Below are positions 17,662 through 24,914 of a stretch of DNA of 64,000 bases, piece after piece. The stretch comes from Lachnospiraceae bacterium MA2020 (GTDB taxonomy: Bacteria > Bacillota > Clostridia > Lachnospirales > Lachnospiraceae), in contig JQKK01000010.1 of assembly GCA_000746015.1 (NCBI GenBank), positions 62,001 to 126,000 of the forward strand, read 5' to 3'. The stretch's first letter is position 1, and every line of letters starts with the position of its first letter. Made by a program: the position numbers and the translations under genes. The notes under the pieces are model-generated. The model had not been told where the DNA came from. It searched no databases and saw nothing but the letters and a program-made list of their open reading frames with translations.

Positions 17662-18657
17662 ATGGCAACGCTTAAGGATGTGGCTAGAGAAACAGGTCTT
17701 ACAGTAACGACTGTTTCGCGCATTCTCAATAACCGTGGCTATATAAGTGAAGAGTCAAGGAAAAAGGTAGAGGCCGCAATGAAAAAGCTGGACTACCAGC
17801 CAAATGAAGTTGCAAGGGCCTTATCTAAAAAGTCAAGTAATGTGATTGGCTTGATAGTTCCGCATATAAACAATCCGTATTTTGCGGAGGTTATCAGTAA
17901 TTTAGAGAATGAGGCGAAAAAGAAGCGTTACAATATATTGCTATTCAACAGCAAGAGTAACGATGATAATGAATTGAAGTACATAGACATGTGCAAATCC
18001 AATAGGGTTGCCGGTATTATAATGATGAGCGGTTCAGTCCAGATGGAGGAATTCAGTGGACTGAATGTGCCACTCATCACGATAGAGAGAAATCTCGAAT
18101 GTGGTACTGCCTCGATCGAATGCGATAATTTCCATGGGGGAGAGATGGCAGCTCGCCAGCTTATTGAATGTGGTGCAAAGACACTTCTTCATATAAGTGG
18201 TGTAAATGAGACTGAGATGCCGGCAGATGAAAGATCTGTTGGATTTGCGAAGGTTTGCGAGGCACAGGGTGTATGGCATCGCGAGATCAAGACAACTGTT
18301 AAGCAGTATGATTCTGGGGAGTATCATGAGCTTTTAACAGAGCTATTGCTCGAATATCCTGAGGTTGACGGCATATTTGCCAGCTCAGATGTAATTGCGG
18401 CACAGCTTATACAGGTATCTAAGAAACTGGGGAAAAGGGTACCGGAAGATTTAAAAATTGTAGGCTTTGACGATATCAACATCGCGTCACTTACTACGCC
18501 GACGATTACTTCGATAAGACAGCCTATCAAGGAGATGGCGAGCACAGCAATAAAGTTTTTACTTGATGCGGCAGCGGGGAAGGTCGTTCCGACAAGGATG
18601 ATCCTGCCGGTCCAGTTAAACGAAAGAGAAAGTTGTTCTAGGGGTATGATTTCATAA
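17662..18657 (+). CDS. LacI-family transcriptional regulator
   Basis: This 331-residue regulator has an N-terminal HTH and hinge (TLKDVARETGLTVTTVSRIL, then NRGYISEESR). A periplasmic-binding-protein-like effector domain follows (VIGLIVPHINNPYFAEVISN, GIFASSDVIAAQLI, KIVGFDDINIASLTTP). It is encoded in the same direction directly after the sugar permeases, so local control of the operon is likely. The palindrome at 14222-14237 over the operon promoter is its probable operator. An AAAGGAA site precedes the ATG. Confidence 0.94.
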   Translation: MATLKDVARETGLTVTTVSRILNNRGYISEESRKKVEAAMKKLDYQPNEVARALSKKSSNVIGLIVPHINNPYFAEVISNLENEAKKKRYNILLFNSKSNDDNELKYIDMCKSNRVAGIIMMSGSVQMEEFSGLNVPLITIERNLECGTASIECDNFHGGEMAARQLIECGAKTLLHISGVNETEMPADERSVGFAKVCEAQGVWHREIKTTVKQYDSGEYHELLTELLLEYPEVDGIFASSDVIAAQLIQVSKKLGKRVPEDLKIVGFDDINIASLTTPTITSIRQPIKEMASTAIKFLLDAAAGKVVPTRMILPVQLNERESCSRGMIS

Positions 18658-18663
18658 AAGAAG

Positions 18664-18705
18664 AAAACTCCGGTAATGCATGGATGTATTACCGGAGTTT
18701 TTTTG
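18664..18705 (+). terminator. Terminator of the sugar ABC-LacI operon
   Basis: AAAACTCCGGTAAT (18664-18677) pairs perfectly with ATTACCGGAGTTTT (18688-18701), followed by more T residues. Confidence 0.92.
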
Positions 18706-18788
18706 TTATAATTGTGGTAGTGCAAAGCACGTAACAATCCGTTGGTATTGTTTAATTCTATATTTTGGCTTAAGTGAGGGAAAGATTC

Positions 18789-19940
18789 ATGGGAAAATCA
18801 CACACTAAAGTTCCACCGAATATTGCAGATGACGCTTTTATGAGAGACAAGATAATCATACGCACCAGCATAGTAGGAATCGTTGCAAATTTGTTTCTGG
18901 CAGGATTTAAGGCGGCAGTAGGCATTATTTCAAACTCAATCGCAGTTACACTCGACGCGGTAAATAACTTATCCGATGCCCTCTCTTCAGTTATCACTAT
19001 CGTCGGAACAAAGCTTGCAGGTAAGCTTCCTGATAAAAAGCATCCGCTTGGATACGGCAGAATCGAGTATCTTAGCGCAATGCTTGTTTCTGCGATAATT
19101 TTATATGCAGGTCTTACATCACTTGTAGAGTCAGTAAAGAAGATATTTAAGCCGGAAAAGGCTGATTATTCTGTAGTTTCCTTAATCATTATCGCAGTAG
19201 CTGTGGTTGTTAAGCTTATCCTTGGAAGATATGTTAAGGCTAAGGGTAAACTGGCAAACTCGGCTGCACTTGAAGCTTCTGGTGCAGATGCCAGCTTTGA
19301 TGCGATCCTTTCTTCATCAGTTCTTGCGTCAGCACTAATTTATATTACTACAGGAATATCATTAGAGGCATATGTGGGCGCACTTATATCTGGCATAATT
19401 ATCAAATCGGGCATTGAGATGATGTCAGATACTCTTAACGATATACTTGGGCAGCGCGCGGATAAAGAGATGTCCCGCAGGATAAAGAAGCTTATGACAG
19501 ATGAGCCTGAGGTCAGAGGAGCCTATGACCTTATATTAAATAATTACGGACCAAGCAAGAATTATGGTTCGGTGCACCTGGAGCTTCCGGATACGATGAC
19601 CGTTGAAGAAGTCGATGCACTTACAAGGCGCATACAGACAAAGATTTACCATGAGACAGGCGTAATTATGACAGGTATTGGTGTTTATTCTTACAATACC
19701 AAAGATAATGAGGCAGCGAGGATAAGAAACAACATCATGAAGATAGTCAAGGATCATGAATGGGCGCTTCAGATGCATGGATTTTTTGTAAATATTGAAG
19801 AGAAGGAAATCCGGTTTGACGTGGTAATGGGATTTGGAATTGATCCGTTTGAGGCTATTGATATTTTGAAGAAGGATCTCGAGAAGGAGTATCCGGAATA
19901 CAGGATACAGATCGCACCGGATATTGATGTGTCGGATTGA
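18789..19940 (+). CDS. Cation diffusion facilitator (CDF) transporter
   Basis: This is a proton-coupled divalent cation exporter. About six membrane segments occupy residues 20-210. The metal-site motif in TM2 is reflected in VTLDAVNNLSDALSS, and the family hallmark HPLGYGRIEYLSAM follows. A ~170-residue cytoplasmic tail looks like an extended CDF C-terminal dimerisation domain. ATG 18789 is preferred, with GAGGGAAAG upstream; GTG 18774 overlaps that site. The metal (Zn, Fe, Mn or other) cannot be told from the sequence. Confidence 0.92.
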   Translation: MGKSHTKVPPNIADDAFMRDKIIIRTSIVGIVANLFLAGFKAAVGIISNSIAVTLDAVNNLSDALSSVITIVGTKLAGKLPDKKHPLGYGRIEYLSAMLVSAIILYAGLTSLVESVKKIFKPEKADYSVVSLIIIAVAVVVKLILGRYVKAKGKLANSAALEASGADASFDAILSSSVLASALIYITTGISLEAYVGALISGIIIKSGIEMMSDTLNDILGQRADKEMSRRIKKLMTDEPEVRGAYDLILNNYGPSKNYGSVHLELPDTMTVEEVDALTRRIQTKIYHETGVIMTGIGVYSYNTKDNEAARIRNNIMKIVKDHEWALQMHGFFVNIEEKEIRFDVVMGFGIDPFEAIDILKKDLEKEYPEYRIQIAPDIDVSD

Positions 19941-19976
19941 TGAGGGCAGATGCTGTATCGGAGCAGATAGTATAAT

Positions 19977-20077
19977 ACTGCATTTTATAAAGTGCAAATA
20001 AACTATAAAAAATCTTAATAAACTTTCCGATAAATCTTATGAAGCGGTGTTTATAAAACAAGCAGATTATCGGAAAG
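19977..20077 (+). repeat. Repeated regulatory cassette, copy 1: block A plus 11-bp inverted repeat
   Basis: Block A (19977-20034) starts with a near-palindrome, TGCATTTTATAAAGTGCA, and continues through AAACTATAAAAAATCTTAA to CTTTCCGATAA. It recurs at 24326 and 30310. Its end forms the left arm of a perfect inverted repeat, CTTTCCGATAA (20023-20033) and TTATCGGAAAG (20067-20077), whose 33-base centre is unlike that of copy 3. The right arm sits 3 bases before a TTGACA. Confidence 0.85.
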
Positions 20078-20080
20078 GAC

Positions 20081-20109
20081 TTGACAGCTATGATGCAGGG
20101 ACGCACAAT
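20081..20109 (+). promoter_or_regulatory. Promoter-like sequence before exoprotein gene 1
   Basis: TTGACA (20081-20086), a 17-base spacer and CACAAT (20104-20109). The -35 is perfect and the -10 matches 4 of 6. The predicted start falls inside the GGCAA repeat that begins at 20111. Confidence 0.5.
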
Positions 20110-20110
20110 T

Positions 20111-20125
20111 GGCAAGGCAAGGCAA
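20111..20125 (+). repeat. Pentanucleotide repeat GGCAA x3
   Basis: Three units of GGCAA lie in the leader of exoprotein gene 1. The same position before gene 3 holds 19 units. Confidence 0.95.
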
Positions 20126-20173
20126 GGGCTGACTATGTCCTTTTGCATGTAGTTAAATATTTTGATGACGGAT

Positions 20174-20227
20174 AACCGCCGAAACAGATAGGGATATTTA
20201 TATCCCTGTCTGTTTTGGCGGTTTTTT
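20174..20227 (+). promoter_or_regulatory. Long leader hairpin with T-run (attenuator candidate)
   Basis: About 22-24 bp pair between 20174-20197 and 20200-20223 with G-U wobbles only, then six T's. It has the form of an intrinsic terminator but lies only ~33 bases before the start codon of gene 1. It could therefore be an attenuator, or the end of a short RNA. Confidence 0.75.
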
Positions 20228-20259
20228 GTGTGTAAAAAAAGAAAGGAGATATTGAAAGA

Positions 20260-23200
20260 ATGAAGACAAAGAGGCGAATAGGGAGTAAGATAATAAGCTT
20301 TCTGACTACTGTGGCGATGGCGGTTGGAATGATGTCGGGAATGACGGTGGTAACGGAAGCTGCTGTTGATGAATATCAATTACAAGTAGGAGGAACGCAA
20401 ATTTTTGATAGCGGAGATAATCCGGTAGTTTCCGTTGAGGGCAATAAGGGTGGTACAGCTACGTTAACAGATGATAGTGGACATCCTGTTTTAACACTGG
20501 ATAACTATAAATATAGTGGTTCGAATATAGGAATACAATATTCTGGAAATAGTAATCTTGAAATTAAGCTAGTGGGTGACAATAGTATAACGACTGATAA
20601 TAGACATGGTATTTCAGCTGGAGGGAATGGTGATATTAATATAATCGGAGATGGCACCCTTACAATCAAAGTAAATAACCCTCCGAATAGTCATAATAAT
20701 GGTATTTGGACAGCTGATAACTCAGATGCAAATGTGTATATTGGCGGAAATACGACTGTGGATATAAGTGTAAACGGAGAAGGCGGAGGTATTTTTTTTA
20801 GTGGAACAGGAGATCTTTCAATTGGTGAAAATGCGAAGGTGATTGTTGAAACTGAGTCTACAAATACAAATAGAGGTGCTATTGGTGGAGTATTTAACAA
20901 TTCCGGGATAAAGAATATTTCTATATGCGATAATGCTATGGTAATTGCAGATGGAAGTACTGGTTTAGGAAGTTACAAAGGAAATATAAGCATTAGCGGT
21001 TCTGCAAAAGTTATTGCAAATGGTACAGGTTATTATGGTATTGCAGCTAGCAATGGAGATATTTCTATTGCTGATTATGCAACTGTAAAAGCAGTTGGAA
21101 TAGGTGAATGGTCTAATGGTATTTGGGCGTCAAATAATGTAATTTTAGGTAATCAGATTGGATTAGAAACTATTGGTGATACTAATGGAGTTGCCATTGA
21201 AGGTGAAGTGAAAAGTTCATCAAATAATACTACTATAAACGCAAATGGTTGGACAAATCTTGAATCATCAAGTGTACCATTTCACATAAATTCGACTTCT
21301 ACTAGTTATTCTTATAAAAAAATAGTCATCGGTGACCCTTCTTCCGTAGATTTGGATGTGAATTATAATAATATAGAAGTTGGCGAGATTTTTGAATTAA
21401 CATCGAGTGTATCTAATGCCACAGATGCCACAGATCTTAGTTCTAATGTGAAGTGGAGTGTGACTAGTGACGGCGATAATGTGAAGATCTATTCTAATGC
21501 AGACTGCACAAAAGAAATGTCGGGAGATCCAGTTGCACCAGGAACTGTATATGTGAAGGGAATAGCGGTAGGAAATGCCGTTGTCAAGGTGGAAAGCGCT
21601 GCTAATGAACATAGGTATGACTGGTGTCCTATTACTGTTAGAAAGGCTACATATTCGGTCAAATTGATCGGAGGAGCAAATGCAAATGTTGATGGCAGTA
21701 CAGAGCAGACGGGTCTTACAGGAGAAATGGCAACTGTAACATATACGGCTGCAGAAGGCTATCATTTTGCAGAATTTGACGATATTATAGAGAGCGGTGT
21801 AACGGCAAAAAGAACAAGCGATACAGTTGTTACTGTTTCAGGTACGCCAACGGCTAATGTTAGCATTACGATTCCGGATGCTGTTGCCAAAGTTTCTGTT
21901 AATCATACTGTAACATTTAAAGTAAAGGACGGTTTATGGGATGACGGAACATCCTCTGATAAGGAAGTTAAATTAAGCGGATATGAGGACGATGTGCTTA
22001 AGCTTGGTGTAGATGATATTCCATCTGCAGGTAGTAAGCCTGCTGATGGCTATAGAGAGGGAAAGTGGGATACGATACCTAGTACGGATGAAGAAATCAC
22101 AGATAATGTTACTTATACTTATTCATATGAATCAATTGGGGGATCGACAATATCAAAAAAACCAACAGCAAATACAGGTTTGGTTTACACGGGCAGTGAA
22201 CAAAATCTTATTTCTGAAGGCGAAGCAGAAAGTGGCACAATGCAGTATGCCCTTGGAGAAGATGCGGATAATGCACCAACAAGCGGATGGAGCGCTGACA
22301 TTCCAAAGGGCACTGAGGCGGGTACCTACTTTGTATGGTACAAGGCCGTAGGCGATGATGACTATCTTTCTACAGAGCCTGTTTGCATTATTGTAAAAAT
22401 AGCAGAAGATACTAAAGAAGAGTCTATAGTAGCTTTGACAGACGTCACAATCAGTGGTACAGCCAAGTCTGGACAGACGTTGACTGCAAAAATTACTCCT
22501 GTTGATGCAAGCGGCAACATCACATATCAGTGGAATCGTGATAATGCAGCAATCGATGGTGCAACGAAGGATACATATACACTTACAGATGCGGATGTAG
22601 GTAAGAAGATTACTGTCAGTGTAAAGCAGACCATTGATGGAGCAGTGATCGCAGAGAAAACATCATCTGAAACCGATACTGTTGAGGCCAAGGATTCTGA
22701 GAAGGATGATGATGAAGACAATAAAGATGATGGAACAGATGATGATGATGACAAAAAAGACGATGACAAAAAGGATGACGAAATAATAGACGATGACGAC
22801 AAGAAAGATGACGATAAGAAGGACGATGCAGCAAAAGATTCTGAAGTAGCTTCTCCTCCTATGCTTAAATCAAAGACCACCACCTCGATAACAATCATCG
22901 GATCAGAAGGCTTTGAGTATAGTATTGACGGTGGAGCAACATGGCAGGATGATACTGTATTTGAAGGTCTTGAGCCGGATACAGAGTACAGCATAGTATG
23001 CAGAAGAAAGGCTACAGATACTTCGGCAGCCGGAAAAGTATCTGCTAAGCTTATCGTAAAAACAAACGCTAAAGAAGTGGTTACGGATAATGAGGTAAAG
23101 GATAACAAGGAGTATGGCAGCGGATATATCCGTACAGAGACAAATATCGACAGGGATGTTCCGAATAATACTATCGTTAATCTTGATGCAGACCTTGCAG

Positions 23201-24111
23201 AAAGTCTTATGACTGAAGAAGAAAAGAAAGAGGTCAGAGATAACGGAGCAGTCTGCAGACTGTATCTTGACGTTAAAAAGATGGACGAGAGCAAGTTGAC
23301 AGACAGTGAGAAACAGTCAATTGCGGCAGCAGCAAAACAGCTGGATGATGGTGCAGAACTTGGCATGTTCCTTGATCTTTCCATGTTCCTGCAGGTTGGT
23401 AATAATTCGGCAAGACAGATAACAGATCTGAAAGGTAAAAAAGTTACAATTACGATTGAAATTCCGGAGGAGCTTAGAAGGACTGATGGAAAGCCGAGAA
23501 CATTCTACGTTGTAAGATTCCATGAAGGCAAGGCTGAAATACTTGCAGTTTCCGGAAGTACAACTATTACTTTTGAAACAGAATTGTTCTCAACATATTC
23601 TGTGGCATACTCAGATAATATCAAGCCTATACTTGTCAGCAAGCAGAAAGTCTTTGGCAGGAACTATTTTGAAAAGTACGGAGAAGAACTGTCAAAGTAC
23701 AAGTATAAGTTTAAGATTGATGACAAATCTCAGAAAAAGATACTTGGCGCTACAAAAGACATGATCAAGGCTAAAAATGCTGGCACTGCGAAGGCTGCGC
23801 TGTATCGCAAGACGAGAAAGGGCGGCTCTTGGGAAAAGATAGAAGAACATGAATTTGTAGTAGAAAAGCCGGAGGTTACAAAAAAGGTGACAACACTTAA
23901 GCCGGGCGATGCTGCAGAGGCACTGAGCTTCGTTACAAGCAAGATGTCAGTAAAGCCGACCTACTACCTGTCATCCAAGCCGGAAGTAGCAGAGGTTGAC
24001 TTTGAAACAGGTAAGATCAAAGTACTTAAAAAGGGAAGTACAACAATCACGATAGCTTACGACAACGGTATCGGAGCAGCAAAGTATAAGACAAAGTTAG
24101 TAGTTAAATAA
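20260..24111 (+). CDS. Large secreted multidomain protein, paralog 1
   Basis: The protein has 1283 residues. A signal peptide covers about 1-35. Residues ~40-370 are short G/N/D-rich repeats (GDISIADYATVKAVG style) typical of a parallel beta-helix. Then come Ig-like and repeat modules (~375-720), a bacterial Ig domain (~725-805), a D/K-rich disordered linker (~808-865) and an Fn3-like module (EYSIDGGATWQDD). A ~160-residue ZU5-like region and a C-terminal domain (~1123-1283) with a BIG2-like end close the protein. No LPXTG, SLH or transmembrane anchor is visible. The C-terminal domain is almost identical in paralogs 2 and 3. Probably an adhesin or glycan-binding surface protein; function is inferred from architecture only. 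Confidence 0.85.
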   Translation: MKTKRRIGSKIISFLTTVAMAVGMMSGMTVVTEAAVDEYQLQVGGTQIFDSGDNPVVSVEGNKGGTATLTDDSGHPVLTLDNYKYSGSNIGIQYSGNSNLEIKLVGDNSITTDNRHGISAGGNGDINIIGDGTLTIKVNNPPNSHNNGIWTADNSDANVYIGGNTTVDISVNGEGGGIFFSGTGDLSIGENAKVIVETESTNTNRGAIGGVFNNSGIKNISICDNAMVIADGSTGLGSYKGNISISGSAKVIANGTGYYGIAASNGDISIADYATVKAVGIGEWSNGIWASNNVILGNQIGLETIGDTNGVAIEGEVKSSSNNTTINANGWTNLESSSVPFHINSTSTSYSYKKIVIGDPSSVDLDVNYNNIEVGEIFELTSSVSNATDATDLSSNVKWSVTSDGDNVKIYSNADCTKEMSGDPVAPGTVYVKGIAVGNAVVKVESAANEHRYDWCPITVRKATYSVKLIGGANANVDGSTEQTGLTGEMATVTYTAAEGYHFAEFDDIIESGVTAKRTSDTVVTVSGTPTANVSITIPDAVAKVSVNHTVTFKVKDGLWDDGTSSDKEVKLSGYEDDVLKLGVDDIPSAGSKPADGYREGKWDTIPSTDEEITDNVTYTYSYESIGGSTISKKPTANTGLVYTGSEQNLISEGEAESGTMQYALGEDADNAPTSGWSADIPKGTEAGTYFVWYKAVGDDDYLSTEPVCIIVKIAEDTKEESIVALTDVTISGTAKSGQTLTAKITPVDASGNITYQWNRDNAAIDGATKDTYTLTDADVGKKITVSVKQTIDGAVIAEKTSSETDTVEAKDSEKDDDEDNKDDGTDDDDDKKDDDKKDDEIIDDDDKKDDDKKDDAAKDSEVASPPMLKSKTTTSITIIGSEGFEYSIDGGATWQDDTVFEGLEPDTEYSIVCRRKATDTSAAGKVSAKLIVKTNAKEVVTDNEVKDNKEYGSGYIRTETNIDRDVPNNTIVNLDADLAESLMTEEEKKEVRDNGAVCRLYLDVKKMDESKLTDSEKQSIAAAAKQLDDGAELGMFLDLSMFLQVGNNSARQITDLKGKKVTITIEIPEELRRTDGKPRTFYVVRFHEGKAEILAVSGSTTITFETELFSTYSVAYSDNIKPILVSKQKVFGRNYFEKYGEELSKYKYKFKIDDKSQKKILGATKDMIKAKNAGTAKAALYRKTRKGGSWEKIEEHEFVVEKPEVTKKVTTLKPGDAAEALSFVTSKMSVKPTYYLSSKPEVAEVDFETGKIKVLKKGSTTITIAYDNGIGAAKYKTKLVVK

Positions 24112-24119
24112 GGATTGAC

Positions 24120-24165
24120 AAGGGCAGCTGTGAAGCATCGAGTTTTGCAGCTGCCTTTGGATTTT
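24120..24165 (+). terminator. Terminator after exoprotein gene 1
   Basis: GGCAGCTG (24123-24130) pairs with CAGCTGCC (24148-24155), followed by TTTGGATTTT. A similar GGCAGCTG hairpin follows gene 2. Confidence 0.65.
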
Positions 24166-24324
24166 ATTGCAGAGCTGATGAAACTCATGCTGAGGAGAGA
24201 TGCATTTTACAATGACAAATTTCCGGCGATAAGTGAATCGATAAACTATTACAAAAGAACGAAGGGAGATCTTAATAATATGCGTAAGGCTGTTGAAGAG
24301 ATGAAAAGCAAGCAGGAATTATGA
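24163..24324 (+). pseudogene. C-terminal gene remnant, unknown family
   Basis: An open frame without a credible start runs through the terminator and reads like real protein: IAELMKLMLRRDAFYNDKFP, then ISESINYYKRTKGDLNN, ending VEEMKSKQEL. It stops 1 base before block A copy 2. In the next unit the equivalent position, between exoprotein gene and block A, is held by an intact Rpn-type gene, so this may be the tail of a decayed gene of similar kind. That relationship is an inference; the two sequences do not obviously align. Confidence 0.35.
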
Positions 24325-24325
24325 T

Positions 24326-24382
24326 ACTGCACTTTATAAAGTGCAAATAAACTATAAAAAAATCTTAATAAACTTTCCGATA
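24326..24382 (+). repeat. Repeated block A, copy 2
   Basis: It contains the perfect palindrome TGCACTTTATAAAGTGCA and matches copies 1 and 3 up to CTTTCCGATA. After that the sequence diverges, and the right inverted-repeat arm is missing. Confidence 0.85.
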
Positions 24383-24390
24383 TATTTTTT

Positions 24391-24513
24391 GGTTACAGTT
24401 CACACAGCTCTGCGCACCTGCTGCGCTGAGCGTAAGAACGTATAAAGCAGGAAATATGGCAGATTTTTCCCGGGGTGGTCGTATATACATTGAATGATCA
24501 ACTTGATCGTTCA
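24391..24513 (+). repeat. Palindromic element remnant and hairpin in the gene 2 upstream region
   Basis: GGTTACAGTTCACA at 24391 is shared with the end of the structured element at 34559. A GCTC-T-GCGCA / TGCGC-T-GAGC stem follows. Further on, TGAATGATCAA (24491-24501) pairs with TTGATCGTTCA (24503-24513). No gene is seen between 24383 and 24914. The stretch 24514-24654 is A+T-rich without further structure that I can support. Confidence 0.5.
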
Positions 24514-24654
24514 GTAGAGGATGAAACTGGACCGATATAGCCGAGAGAGTTTTTTCAATTAAAGTTTTGTGTGAATGAATTTCAGAAAGCACAAGATTTT
24601 TGTTTAGAGAAATTTATGTAAAACCGATATATAAATAAAGTATATATTAAACAC

Positions 24655-24684
24655 TTGACAGGGGGGAATGATAAATGACAGAAT
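24655..24684 (+). promoter_or_regulatory. Promoter-like sequence before exoprotein gene 2
   Basis: TTGACA (24655-24660), an 18-base spacer and CAGAAT (24679-24684). As in units 1 and 3, the tandem repeat begins 1-3 bases after the -10. Confidence 0.45.
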
Positions 24685-24687
24685 TTT

Positions 24688-24743
24688 GCGAACTGCGAAC
24701 TGCGAACTGCGAACTGCGAACTGCGAACTGCGAACTGCGAACT
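24688..24743 (+). repeat. Heptanucleotide repeat GCGAACT x8
   Basis: Eight perfect tandem copies of a 7-mer lie in the leader of exoprotein gene 2. They are unrelated in sequence to the GGCAA repeats of units 1 and 3 but hold the same place relative to the promoter and hairpin. Confidence 0.97.
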
Positions 24744-24792
24744 GTAGGGTATTTTTGCTCTTTTTAAATGTGGCAGAAATGATGGAATAGGA

Positions 24793-24842
24793 AAACCGCC
24801 AGACAATGAGGATATTTTATGTCCTCTTTGTCTGGCGGTTTG
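24793..24842 (+). promoter_or_regulatory. Long leader hairpin before exoprotein gene 2
   Basis: About 20-22 bp pair between AACCGCCAGACA... (from 24794) and ...TGTCTGGCGGTT (to 24840). The outer CCGCC/GGCGG clamp is shared with units 1 and 3, but here only TT, not a T-run, follows, and the start codon is ~74 bases away. It may be weaker as a terminator. Confidence 0.65.
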
Positions 24843-24914
24843 ACGTTGGAGAAAATGTATAAGGCGGAATGAAAATTTTGACCTTAAGAGTTAATAACAG
24901 GAAAGGAGCTTGCA

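Noticed and set aside
22527-23384. 285-codon minus-strand ORF opposite exoprotein gene 1
   Set aside because: Long only because the plus strand is rich in GAT/AAA/GAA codons; the S/F-rich product is a shadow of the D/K-rich linker and neighbouring modules.
24582-24806. Minus-strand ORF with repeated S-S-Q-F-A-V-R
   Set aside because: It is the translation of the GCGAACT tract and carries no other sign of coding.
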